Positions 51,655-60,618 of a stretch of 64,000 bases of DNA are shown piece by piece. The notes below the pieces were generated by a model. That model did no database searches. It had not been told where the DNA came from and saw only the letters and a program-made list of their open reading frames with translations. The translations under genes and the position numbers were made by a program. The first letter of the stretch is position 1, and every line of letters begins with the position of its first letter. The stretch lies in the NCBI GenBank assembly GCA_038237805.1, contig JBBRYI010000010.1:62001-126000 (forward strand), in the 5' to 3' direction. This DNA comes from JBBQFI01 sp038237805 (GTDB lineage Bacteria; Verrucomicrobiota; Verrucomicrobiia; Chthoniobacterales; UBA10450).

Positions 51655-51912
51655 CTACGGACTGCCGGAAGCCGCCGAGGCTCGCAGTAATGGAGAGGGC
51701 ACCAATGCCGGATTGCGATGCACGTCCGAGGGCGACTCAGCTGGAACATCTTCTGGTCCCTCAGCTGGAGGTGCCGGTTCGGCCGCAGTGTTGGCGCTGG
51801 CGTATTGCCGCTGCATCCGCTGTTCAAGCGTTCCTTTTTTGGTCACCTGAGTGGAGGCGCAGCTGGAGAACAACCCGACTGCGAGAAGGCAAGTAGCGAT
51901 TTTGATGATCAT
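51655..51912 (-). CDS. Small lipoprotein, function unknown
   Basis: 85 aa. Lipobox-like LFSSCAS after a short charged and hydrophobic leader (MIIKIATCLLAVGLF), then a Pro/Ala/Glu-rich disordered tail (AAEPAPPAEGPEDVPAE). No homology is recognised. Low-complexity composition makes it moderately uncertain, but the lipobox is well placed. Convergent with the carboxypeptidase gene. Confidence 0.5.
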   Translation of the reverse strand: MIIKIATCLLAVGLFSSCASTQVTKKGTLEQRMQRQYASANTAAEPAPPAEGPEDVPAESPSDVHRNPALVPSPLLRASAASGSP

Positions 51913-52045
51913 GTTTTGGCGATGTTTACGAGGGCAGAATAACGTTTCCGCCGACGGTCTTTATAATTACCATATTCCGGCTTTTGAACGCAAGTACGAT
52001 TTTTGCTTTGGCTTTTCGCGACTCAGAAATGCGAAAAACCACACG

Positions 52046-52924
52046 CTACCCGCCAAACCGCTCCAATATAGGCCCAAGCTTACGCTTAATTTCATCTGGC
52101 CAAAGCTTCTGGTCGGTTACCAGTGCGGAGTCCAGCGCGCGATGTTCCGACCAATCTGGCTTCGTCGGGATCCTCGGGATCACCTGCCGCAGAATCTTTT
52201 TCGCGGTCTCCGCGTTCGCCGTGAGGTGACCAAAAACAGCTTCCGCTGACACAGGTTCCTCTTCCACCTTCCAGCAATCGTAGTCGGTAATCATCGCCAT
52301 ACTCGCCAACGCGATCTCCGCTTCCCGCGCGAGTTTTGCTTCCGGCAGATTCGTCATTCCGATCACATCGAAACCATTACGGCGGTTGAGTTCGGATTCG
52401 GCGCGTGTCGAAAACGCTGGGCCGTCCATGTTCACATAGGTCCCGCCGTTGTGAATTTTCACCTTTAATTCGCGCGCCGCTTCCGCGAGCAGATTCCGTA
52501 AATTCGTGCTGATCGGTTCTGCGAAACTGATGTGTGCGACAATGCCTTCGCCGAAAAATGTGTGTGCGTTGCGCTGACTCGTCCGATCGTAAAATTGCGA
52601 AGGCAAGAGCACATCGCGCGGCGCATATTTTTCCTGCAAACTGCCAACGGCCGTCACGCAAATAATCCAGCGCACATTGAGCGAACGCAGCGCATAAATG
52701 TTCGCGCGATGATTCAACTCATGCGGCAAAATGCGATGGCCGCGTCCATGCCGCGGCAAAAAATAAACCTGCCGCCCAGACAGTTTTCCGCCCATGATCG
52801 CATCCGAGGGGGAGCCAAATGGAGTCTCGATCTTTTGTTCGGAAGGCTCGGTCACTCCTTCCACTTGATAGAGGCCGCTGCCGCCAATAATTCCGATCGC
52901 TGGTGTTTCGTCACTCATATTCAA
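52046..52924 (-). CDS. mtnP: S-methyl-5'-thioadenosine phosphorylase
   Basis: 292 aa PNP/UDP phosphorylase-family enzyme that splits MTA (a by-product of polyamine synthesis) into adenine and 5-methylthioribose-1-P. Motifs: IGIIGGSGLYQVEGV near residue 10, FLPRHGRGHRILPHELNHRANIYALR (phosphate-binding region), CVTAVGSL, YVNMDGPAFSTRAES and VIGMTNLPEAKLAREAEI. Last gene of a minus-strand operon, 6 bp after PBP1C. No other mtn genes are in view. Confidence 0.94.
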   Translation of the reverse strand: MNMSDETPAIGIIGGSGLYQVEGVTEPSEQKIETPFGSPSDAIMGGKLSGRQVYFLPRHGRGHRILPHELNHRANIYALRSLNVRWIICVTAVGSLQEKYAPRDVLLPSQFYDRTSQRNAHTFFGEGIVAHISFAEPISTNLRNLLAEAARELKVKIHNGGTYVNMDGPAFSTRAESELNRRNGFDVIGMTNLPEAKLAREAEIALASMAMITDYDCWKVEEEPVSAEAVFGHLTANAETAKKILRQVIPRIPTKPDWSEHRALDSALVTDQKLWPDEIKRKLGPILERFGG

Positions 52925-52930
52925 GAACCT

Positions 52931-55132
52931 TCATTCCACAAAGATTGTTTCCTCGGCGCTTCCGTTTTTATCCGCGGCGCGCAACTTCCATTCGCCCGGC
53001 GCTAGCTGCCAGAAGAAACGTCCATCGGATTGCGCCAATTGCGGCGTACCGTTCACAAACCATTTCGCATTGTTCCCGAGCGTTGCCGTCAGTTCGATCA
53101 TCTGCTGCGATCGCGGCAACACTGGATCTATCTCGTAATGCGCATTTGCCACGGGATTTGTGATTCGCGGCTCCGGGCGCACTTGCGCATTGCGCGTATT
53201 GTTGCTGCTGGCGCACCAATTCGCATATTCGTTAGGCAGCAACAGTTTCCCGTCGTCGGAGAACCAACTGTCGGACCTCTCCTTCGGTTCCGTTCCCGCG
53301 ACGAAGAGCTCGTCTACTTTCGCAAACGTGTGAAGTGAGGGCAGTAGTCCGGTCTCCACGCAAACTTCGCGTCGCACGAGTCTCTCGCTTTCCTCTGGCG
53401 GATCGAGCGGATGATCGCGGCGTAGCAGTTCGTGCATCATCGCGGCCCACAGCGGCGTCGCCGAGCGCACGGCAAATGTGTCCCGCATCGGTCGCCCATC
53501 GAAATTCCCCGCCCAAACCGCGACCGTGTGCTCTTTATTAAAGCCGACCGTCCAGGCGTCGCGAAAGCCGCTGCTCGTGCCCGTTTTCACCGCCACCCTC
53601 TCCTCAAAGACGAGCGGCGAGCGCGTGCCGAAGCTTTTCTCACGGGCGGAATTGTCGCAGAGAATATCGGTGACGATCTCGGTTGCTTCGCGCGAAGCGA
53701 TGCGCGTCATCGGATGATGTGCGGCCGACAAGAGTTTCGCGCGCATTGCGATCCCATTCCGCGCAAGACCCGCATAAGCTCCCGCGAGATCGACCAGGCG
53801 GATCTCGGCGTTACCCAAAACGAAACCGGCACCGTAGTCGCTGAGTTCCCGCGAAAATTGGAAGCCCCACTTTCGCAACTCATAAAACGTTGGACGCGCA
53901 CCGAGCCGGCTCAACGTGAAGACGGCCGGAACATTCAGCGAACATCCGAGCGCTTCGCGCAATCGCACCGGCCCGAGATAACGATGATTAAAGTTCTGCG
54001 GATCGTAGTCGGCATATTCGCCGCGAATCGCATCCGGAGTGTCCGGCAGCAAGCTTGCCGCGGTCAGCAAACGTCGATCGATCGCACTGAGATAAACGAA
54101 CGGCTTCAAGGTCGAGCCGCAACTGCGTGCGCGCGTCGCGCCATTGATTTGGTTTTTCGCGTAGTCCGATGAGCCAACCATCGCGCGCACCGCTCCAGTA
54201 TCGTTATCGAGAATCACCATGGCCGCTTGCGTGATATCGTATCGATTCAGTGCGGTGAGATGCGAATGTAGAAGTTGCTCGGCTGTGAGTTGAAGATCGA
54301 GATCGAGCGATGTACGAACTGTGCCGCGCAGCCTCGGATTTTGCGTGACCACTGCGTCGACAAAATGCGGCGCAAAATGTGGAGGATCAAAACGCGCGAC
54401 AATCGGCGTTGATCTGCTCAGAAGCAGGTATTGGTCACGCGTGATCACATGCAATTGCGCGAGACGCGCGAGCGATCGTTCATATTTTTGCTTTGCCTGC
54501 TCGGAATGTTTCCACGGATTGAAGCGGGTCGGTGCCTGTGGCAGACCGGAGAGAAAAATCGATTCAGAAAGAGTTAGATCACGCGCCGATTTTCCGAAGT
54601 AAGCGCGAGCGGCCGCTTCGGGCCCGATCCGGCGATTGCCGTAACTGCTGCGATTCAAATACTCGGCCAAGATCTGCTGCTTGCTCCAGCGATGCTCCAG
54701 TTTCCACGCACAAATTGTCTCGTAAATTTTTCCGCTCCAGCTGCGGCGCTGGCGACCACTCGCAATTTTCACCAGTTGTTGCGTAATGGTCGAGCCGCCG
54801 GAAATGATGCGCCCTGATTTTAAGTTGCGCGCCACTGCTGCGGCCGTCGCCTGCCAATCGACACCGGCGTGTTCGTAAAAACGATGATCTTCCAGCGCAA
54901 TCGTCACCCGCGGAAGCCATTTTCCCATCTCGTTCACCGCGCGCGGAAATTGTGCACGGGCCCCTGGAGAAGCGAGCTCAGCAATCTCACGTCCGCGACA
55001 ATCCAGCAGAGTAAGAGTTCCGAGCGTTGGCTTTTCCAATTCGTTAGGCAAGGGCATCCACCACACCCAAATCGCACTCGCGACAAGGGTCGTCGTTGCA
55101 ATCGCGAAAATCAGTCGCCGGAAACGACGCAT
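52931..55132 (-). CDS. pbpC: Penicillin-binding protein 1C
   Basis: 733 aa bifunctional class A-type PBP. One N-terminal transmembrane helix (FAIATTTLVASAIWVWWMP, residues about 8-28); glycosyltransferase domain with ALEDHRFYEHAGVDW near 82 and GGSTITQQLVKI near 110; transpeptidase SCGSTLKPFVY near 348, SLN in GCSLNVPAVF and VKTGTSSGFRDAW; C-terminal BiPBP_C domain. PBP1C is characteristically encoded next to bacterial alpha-2-macroglobulin, as here (22-bp overlap). The pair is thought to protect the cell wall from attacking proteases and repair breaches. 9-mers at 53229 and 55041. Confidence 0.95.
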   Translation of the reverse strand: MRRFRRLIFAIATTTLVASAIWVWWMPLPNELEKPTLGTLTLLDCRGREIAELASPGARAQFPRAVNEMGKWLPRVTIALEDHRFYEHAGVDWQATAAAVARNLKSGRIISGGSTITQQLVKIASGRQRRSWSGKIYETICAWKLEHRWSKQQILAEYLNRSSYGNRRIGPEAAARAYFGKSARDLTLSESIFLSGLPQAPTRFNPWKHSEQAKQKYERSLARLAQLHVITRDQYLLLSRSTPIVARFDPPHFAPHFVDAVVTQNPRLRGTVRTSLDLDLQLTAEQLLHSHLTALNRYDITQAAMVILDNDTGAVRAMVGSSDYAKNQINGATRARSCGSTLKPFVYLSAIDRRLLTAASLLPDTPDAIRGEYADYDPQNFNHRYLGPVRLREALGCSLNVPAVFTLSRLGARPTFYELRKWGFQFSRELSDYGAGFVLGNAEIRLVDLAGAYAGLARNGIAMRAKLLSAAHHPMTRIASREATEIVTDILCDNSAREKSFGTRSPLVFEERVAVKTGTSSGFRDAWTVGFNKEHTVAVWAGNFDGRPMRDTFAVRSATPLWAAMMHELLRRDHPLDPPEESERLVRREVCVETGLLPSLHTFAKVDELFVAGTEPKERSDSWFSDDGKLLLPNEYANWCASSNNTRNAQVRPEPRITNPVANAHYEIDPVLPRSQQMIELTATLGNNAKWFVNGTPQLAQSDGRFFWQLAPGEWKLRAADKNGSAEETIFVE

Positions 55133-58100
55133 AAGCTCGACGGTGAAAGGCCGGAGAAAAGGCTGTCGTACATCGGCACGACTTGTGTCGCGGGCCAGCG
55201 GAATGTTCCGGCGGCAGTCGCACGCGCGAGCACGGAGTACGTCCCCGATCCCGGCTCGAACGCATCGAAGTAAAGCAAAGTCGAACGATCGCGCATTTCC
55301 GAATGCGAAAGGAAAAGCGTGCGATCATGCTCGTCAGTTGCCGGAAGTTCGAAAAACTTTCCGATCATCGCAAGATTCGGATTCACTGTTTCAAGACCAG
55401 CCGGCAGCGAATCTTCGAGTGCGACATAATTTTGCAGTTTCCGCGTATTCATCCGGTAAGTGACTAGAATTTGATCGCCGAGTTTAAAGGGCGCGTTGTT
55501 CGCGCCGGTGCGCTTCGCATCTGTTAAATTTCGGACAACACGTTCGACGCGAAACCCGCGATCTACCCGATCGGTTTCCACTTCATCGGTCGAATACTCA
55601 ACCTGTAACAAAAAATTCAGCGCGCCTTTGTTCAGTTCTTTTACGATAAGTTCTTCGCCGATCTTGCGATCGATCCACGAGGCTGACCGGCCGTTTTTTG
55701 AAACGATGCCTTTTGGTTCCGCGCTGTTCAACGATTCTGCTTTTTCCGCGCCGATCATTGATTTCAATTCGAGCAACAACCAAAGATTTTCCTGCGTCGA
55801 CAGCGCGGCGGATGAGTCCATCAGCACAAGCATGCGATCGCGTATGCGCTGTTTCTTCTGCGCCGTCCAAGTTTTCGGCGCGATGGTATCGAAAGCGAGC
55901 GCGCAGATCGCTTCCGCGCGCGTGGCTGAACTCAAAGTCCTCGGATCAAATGCACGTGCTTTGATCGGCGCGTCGATTTCTCGCAGCAGTTGTTCCTTTT
56001 CGCTCGGCATAATGTTTTGCCGATGCAGCGCAATCGCAAGTAACGCACGGCCTTCGTCGCCATTCTCGTTGCGACGCAAATAGAGTTCGTGCGCTACCGA
56101 TTTGAAATCGTCGTTCTGCTCGTATTGCGTGAGAACGAAGAGCGCGAAGCATTTTTCGAAGGAATTACTCGGGGTTTGGCCGTTCACAATTTTCTTCAGT
56201 GCGCCTGCCAGTTTGTCGCGTAATCCTTCGGGCGCTTGAAATCCGGCGTTAACCGATTCGTTCACCGCCCAAAATGCCTGACAAGTCACGAAAGGATTCC
56301 CAGTATCGCCACCCGGCCAATACGGCAGTATTCCGTCGGCGAGAAGCGAGTCGTTAAGCTGTTTCATCCCGCGTTCGAGCATGGCGCGATATTCCGCATC
56401 CCGCGCATCGATATCAGGTAGATACGCGACGAGATTCGCGAGAAAACTGTAGCCGAGAAGTTTCGTCGAAATTTGCTCGAAACATCCGTGCGGATAATCG
56501 AGAATCACCGGCACACCCGCGATTTTTGGAAGCCACGGCGAAGTGGACACGGTCGCGTTGAATTTTCCGCGACCGCGTTTCCAATTTTCCGGCATCGCGG
56601 CGCGAGCATCGAACCGCGGTCCGTTAAAAGGACCCGCCACGCTTTCTTTGCGCACGATCGTCGGCGACTGCACCGGCAGCGTGATCTCGATCGCGTCCGA
56701 CATTTTCGCGTTTGATTTCGCTACCGCTTCGAAATGAATTTTCGTCGGCGCAAGGTCGTGATCCGTCACCTTTACTTTGAATCTGAAAACTGTCGGCGCA
56801 TTGCGTTTTGCGGTCTGTGTTGCACGATCACTGACAAGCAATTTGCAATTCGCATCCGTCACACAGCGCGCGGTGATTTCTTCCGAATCCGCGAAATCCT
56901 CCTGCACCACAGCGCGCAATTCGACTTCATCTCCATCGCGCAGGAAACGCGGCAGCGCGGCATTGATAAGTAGCGGTTTCGAAACTTTTACGGTCGCGCT
57001 CGCGTCGCCGCCGAACTGATGCGCTTTCGTCTGTCCGACCGCAACGATACGATAAGTCGTTAGGTTATCTGGCGCAGTGAAATCGAATGCAGCGCTGCCG
57101 TTCCCATCCGTTTTCAAACTTCCCTGCCAGAACGCGAGCGTGCGGAATTCCTTTCGCACATTCGTCACATTGCCGACGGCTTCCTCGCCACCGTCGCCGA
57201 TGGTGAAACCTTTTTGCGTCAGACTCCGTTCAGTAATCTCTTCGACATAGTTTTCGAGCGATTGATAGTTTCGAACGGAGAAAGGATTTCGCGGATAAAA
57301 ATCATCGAGGATGTGAGGAAGCAGCCAATCGCCCAGTTTCAAAACCGCATCGTCCACTGCGAAGACAGCAAGCTCCGCGTCTGCAACAGGTGTGCCCTCC
57401 GAGGTTGCGCGCACGTCGCCGCGCACGGTATCGCCCGGTTTCACTGAAACGCTGGCGAGATGCGGCTCGATTTTCAGTTCGCGATCCGGCCGGCGCACCT
57501 GAATCTCGGATGAGGAAAAACGCTCGAGCGGCAACGACTTCTCACCGCCTGGCCTAACGAGGTAAATCGACACCGTTGCATTCGGCGCATACTCTTTTTT
57601 AATCGGCAACTCGATGCGGCCGGCGTTTCCCGACATCGGCACGAGAAGCGTATCAAGAATTTCATCCGTCTCGACTGAGACCCACGCAATGCCGGCGAAT
57701 GGCGCTTGCACCGACAAGATCGCCTTTTCCCCCGGAGTAAACGGACCGGCCTGATGTTCCACTTTGAAACTCGTTTCGTTTTGCACGGGCAGCTCGGCCA
57801 ATTCTTCGCCCGAAACCGTCGCCTCATCGCTGACCATCGGTGCTTTCGAACCCGGTGGCGTCACCGCGACGACGTAGCGGCCAGTCGTCGTTACGGGAAA
57901 ATCGAATTCGGCCGGCGTCTTTGATTCCTTCGTCGCGACCTTCTCGAATTGATCGGTGTTCCGATACCGATAAACGAAAGGCGCCAGCTGTTCCTTGACC
58001 GTCTTGGTCGTGACATGAAACAAGTCAGCGTGAGCGACGACGCCGCTGACTTTCGCGTCGTCTTTATCAACCGCATCAATACTGACATCAACGCCGCGAG

Positions 58101-60618
58101 GTTTCTCCGTCCTCTCAGTAACCTTTATTCCAAGTCGCGACTGTGCCGGGAAAACTTTCGCCGAATCTCCGCCGGCGATCGTTTGGCCATCGACCGAAGT
58201 TACATCTGCGCGCCAGATAACATCGGCGCGACTGATCGCTGCATTGTCTTTGAATGGTGATTCGGACGCGAGGCCAGCAAAGCCGTGCTCATCCAGCTTC
58301 GCGTCGCCTTCGATCGATTTCAGTTCTTCATTATCCAAATCGAGATGCGGCCCAAGCTGGGCGTAACCGTTGAAGCGCTTTTTGTAATTCTCCTCCTCGC
58401 TGCCGTATTCCGGGGATGCCGTCCACGTCGCTTTCCAATGAATGCGCGCGCCCACATTTGGCGCGCCATGAAAATACGCCGACGAAACATGCGCATGCGA
58501 CGTCACGCCGACTTCCGGCTCGGCTTCGACAACGACGGAAAAAATCGGCACTCGATATTCGTCGACGCGAAGGAACGTTGTCCCCTCGTAATTCTCGCCA
58601 CCGACCTGCGCGCGTACTTGGTAACTGCCGAGTTTTATTTTCTCGGGAATATTCCACTCGGCTTCCCATCCACCATGCGCCGACAACGTGGCCGTTCCTT
58701 CGCCGACAATGCGATCGCCGTCGCTCTCGATTACCTTCCAGCGCACATCGGTCGCCGCCGGAATGGCGAGACCGCTGGCGGTGTTGAGGCGCATCATTCC
58801 TTTCATCTTCACCAGCTGTCCAGGCCGATAGAGATTGCGATCGGTGATGATTTCGGCGCGCGCTTTCCTCGTTAGGCGAACGTCATCGTTCGGCGAAGAA
58901 TAGCTTTGCCCGTCGGCAAATTGCAGCGCTGGTCCCTGCGCCGTGTCGGCAATGAAAAGATGAATGCTGGGATTTTTCGCAGGAAAAATCTTGTCGCGCG
59001 CAAATGTGGCGAGACCCTGTTGGTCCGTCACCGCCCGCCCAAGTTCGATGTTTTCCTTCGTGACCGCGCGCACCGTCACACCAGACACCGGCCTCGCATC
59101 CGACATTTTCGCCACATGCAGGACGACGCTCGCCGGTAATCGCTTTTGCGTGAGGATGAAATCGCTGCTGCAAACAATCGAGCGATTACCAATGACTCTG
59201 CCGTCCCCGAGACGTGCGCTCGCTTCCAAAATATAAGCACCGCTGAAGTTTCCATTCTTAGGCGCGGCGCAATGAATGTCGCGCCGCACATTGGCGTCGC
59301 CACTGGTCGCATCGAACGTGCCGTTGCCGACTATGGGCAGGCTAAATGCGTCCACCAGCAGCTCAGTTTGCAACTGCTTCGCAAAACCGGTGCGAGGATC
59401 GTTGACGACTTTTCCCGTCACAGGATCGGTCGCATCTCTCTCAAATTCGCGCGCGCGCGCCGTCACAGGCCCCAATTTTTCCATCGGAATCTGCGCGAGT
59501 TTCCATGTCACCGCCGGGGCATTGATTTGGAAAAACGAGAGGCGCAGTTCCTGCCGTGCGCGCATGAAAATCTGCGAGGATGGAAAAATGATTGCTGCTT
59601 CCTTCGGATGAAACGTCGCATTCCAATGTGACTCACTCGTTAGGCCGTAGCCGCGCTCGCCTTTCAAACCCGACGCGATCGTGACGCTGTAACGCTTCGT
59701 CAGATCGAACCTCCCCTTCACCGCCACTTCATCACCACTCGCGAGGAGCTGCATTTCGGCGACTGCGGGTTCGATCCGAATTTTTGCCGGCGTGGCTTCA
59801 CTCGGATCGATGTCGTCGGTAAATTTAATTCGGATGGCCGGCTCATCGAGCGGATGATTGAACGCGCCGACCCAATCGATCTTGAGCGGCTCTGTTTTGC
59901 CTGCCGGCAAAACTTTTAAATACTGCAGCGGACGACGGCTCTTCGCTTCAGCCAGACCGTTAACGACCAGATCGTAAGTGTGACCTACCGGCAGGGGTTC
60001 GCGCGGAGTGGCACGAAACGATTTCCCCGTGGGCGGGTCCGTGACTTTCTCGTCGGTTGATTGAATCACTTCGACCGAAAACCGCGCCTGCGAATCGCGA
60101 TCCTGGAAATAAACGTGTTCAGCCACTTCGGCGAGGAGCACATCGTAAGTGGAGTCGAGCCCGATCTGCGGTCGCACGCTGAGATGTTCGCGCTGCTCAA
60201 AATCGGTCGAAATAGAAAATTGCGGCGCCGTGAATTCCGCACTCCAATCCTGCGTCTCGATTCGTTTGCCAGTGGCATCCGCGAGTTTTGGAACAAGCGT
60301 CAGCCGATGATGCGCACCGGGCACAACCGCGCGCACTGTAAAAACGCCTTCGGTCTGACTTTTCCAAAGAAAGGTTCCTTCAACCTTGGGCTCGCTGACA
60401 AACGGACAGGGTTGATCTCCAACATCGATCAGATCCGTCGCAACAATCGCGTTTGGAAATGTGATCGTGATTTCGTCGCCCGGCGTGATGTTACCCTGAC
60501 TCGGTTCGATAACGATACCGCCCGCATCCGGTTTTGTGTTCGACGATTCGTCTTCGGCACCGATCAATCGAGTCGCGCCGACGAATACAAAAATGAAGAT
60601 AAGAGCTGCGCGTTTCAT
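55111..60618 (-). CDS. Bacterial alpha-2-macroglobulin
   Basis: 1835 aa, normal for the family. A signal peptide (MKRAALIFIFVFVGATRLIGA) without a lipobox Cys suggests a soluble or otherwise anchored periplasmic form, unlike the E. coli lipoprotein. N-terminal MG domains are followed by the A2M signature TTYRIVAVGQTKAHQFG, a bait-like region and the thioester motif HGCFEQ in DYPHGCFEQIST near residue 1375, then a helical thioester domain and a receptor-like domain. It would trap invading proteases by covalent linkage when its bait is cut. Middle gene of TPR-A2M-PBP1C. Holds four 9-mer copies or near copies (57057 variant, 57552, 58869, 59637). Confidence 0.94.
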   Translation of the reverse strand: MKRAALIFIFVFVGATRLIGAEDESSNTKPDAGGIVIEPSQGNITPGDEITITFPNAIVATDLIDVGDQPCPFVSEPKVEGTFLWKSQTEGVFTVRAVVPGAHHRLTLVPKLADATGKRIETQDWSAEFTAPQFSISTDFEQREHLSVRPQIGLDSTYDVLLAEVAEHVYFQDRDSQARFSVEVIQSTDEKVTDPPTGKSFRATPREPLPVGHTYDLVVNGLAEAKSRRPLQYLKVLPAGKTEPLKIDWVGAFNHPLDEPAIRIKFTDDIDPSEATPAKIRIEPAVAEMQLLASGDEVAVKGRFDLTKRYSVTIASGLKGERGYGLTSESHWNATFHPKEAAIIFPSSQIFMRARQELRLSFFQINAPAVTWKLAQIPMEKLGPVTARAREFERDATDPVTGKVVNDPRTGFAKQLQTELLVDAFSLPIVGNGTFDATSGDANVRRDIHCAAPKNGNFSGAYILEASARLGDGRVIGNRSIVCSSDFILTQKRLPASVVLHVAKMSDARPVSGVTVRAVTKENIELGRAVTDQQGLATFARDKIFPAKNPSIHLFIADTAQGPALQFADGQSYSSPNDDVRLTRKARAEIITDRNLYRPGQLVKMKGMMRLNTASGLAIPAATDVRWKVIESDGDRIVGEGTATLSAHGGWEAEWNIPEKIKLGSYQVRAQVGGENYEGTTFLRVDEYRVPIFSVVVEAEPEVGVTSHAHVSSAYFHGAPNVGARIHWKATWTASPEYGSEEENYKKRFNGYAQLGPHLDLDNEELKSIEGDAKLDEHGFAGLASESPFKDNAAISRADVIWRADVTSVDGQTIAGGDSAKVFPAQSRLGIKVTERTEKPRGVDVSIDAVDKDDAKVSGVVAHADLFHVTTKTVKEQLAPFVYRYRNTDQFEKVATKESKTPAEFDFPVTTTGRYVVAVTPPGSKAPMVSDEATVSGEELAELPVQNETSFKVEHQAGPFTPGEKAILSVQAPFAGIAWVSVETDEILDTLLVPMSGNAGRIELPIKKEYAPNATVSIYLVRPGGEKSLPLERFSSSEIQVRRPDRELKIEPHLASVSVKPGDTVRGDVRATSEGTPVADAELAVFAVDDAVLKLGDWLLPHILDDFYPRNPFSVRNYQSLENYVEEITERSLTQKGFTIGDGGEEAVGNVTNVRKEFRTLAFWQGSLKTDGNGSAAFDFTAPDNLTTYRIVAVGQTKAHQFGGDASATVKVSKPLLINAALPRFLRDGDEVELRAVVQEDFADSEEITARCVTDANCKLLVSDRATQTAKRNAPTVFRFKVKVTDHDLAPTKIHFEAVAKSNAKMSDAIEITLPVQSPTIVRKESVAGPFNGPRFDARAAMPENWKRGRGKFNATVSTSPWLPKIAGVPVILDYPHGCFEQISTKLLGYSFLANLVAYLPDIDARDAEYRAMLERGMKQLNDSLLADGILPYWPGGDTGNPFVTCQAFWAVNESVNAGFQAPEGLRDKLAGALKKIVNGQTPSNSFEKCFALFVLTQYEQNDDFKSVAHELYLRRNENGDEGRALLAIALHRQNIMPSEKEQLLREIDAPIKARAFDPRTLSSATRAEAICALAFDTIAPKTWTAQKKQRIRDRMLVLMDSSAALSTQENLWLLLELKSMIGAEKAESLNSAEPKGIVSKNGRSASWIDRKIGEELIVKELNKGALNFLLQVEYSTDEVETDRVDRGFRVERVVRNLTDAKRTGANNAPFKLGDQILVTYRMNTRKLQNYVALEDSLPAGLETVNPNLAMIGKFFELPATDEHDRTLFLSHSEMRDRSTLLYFDAFEPGSGTYSVLARATAAGTFRWPATQVVPMYDSLFSGLSPSSLCVVSGD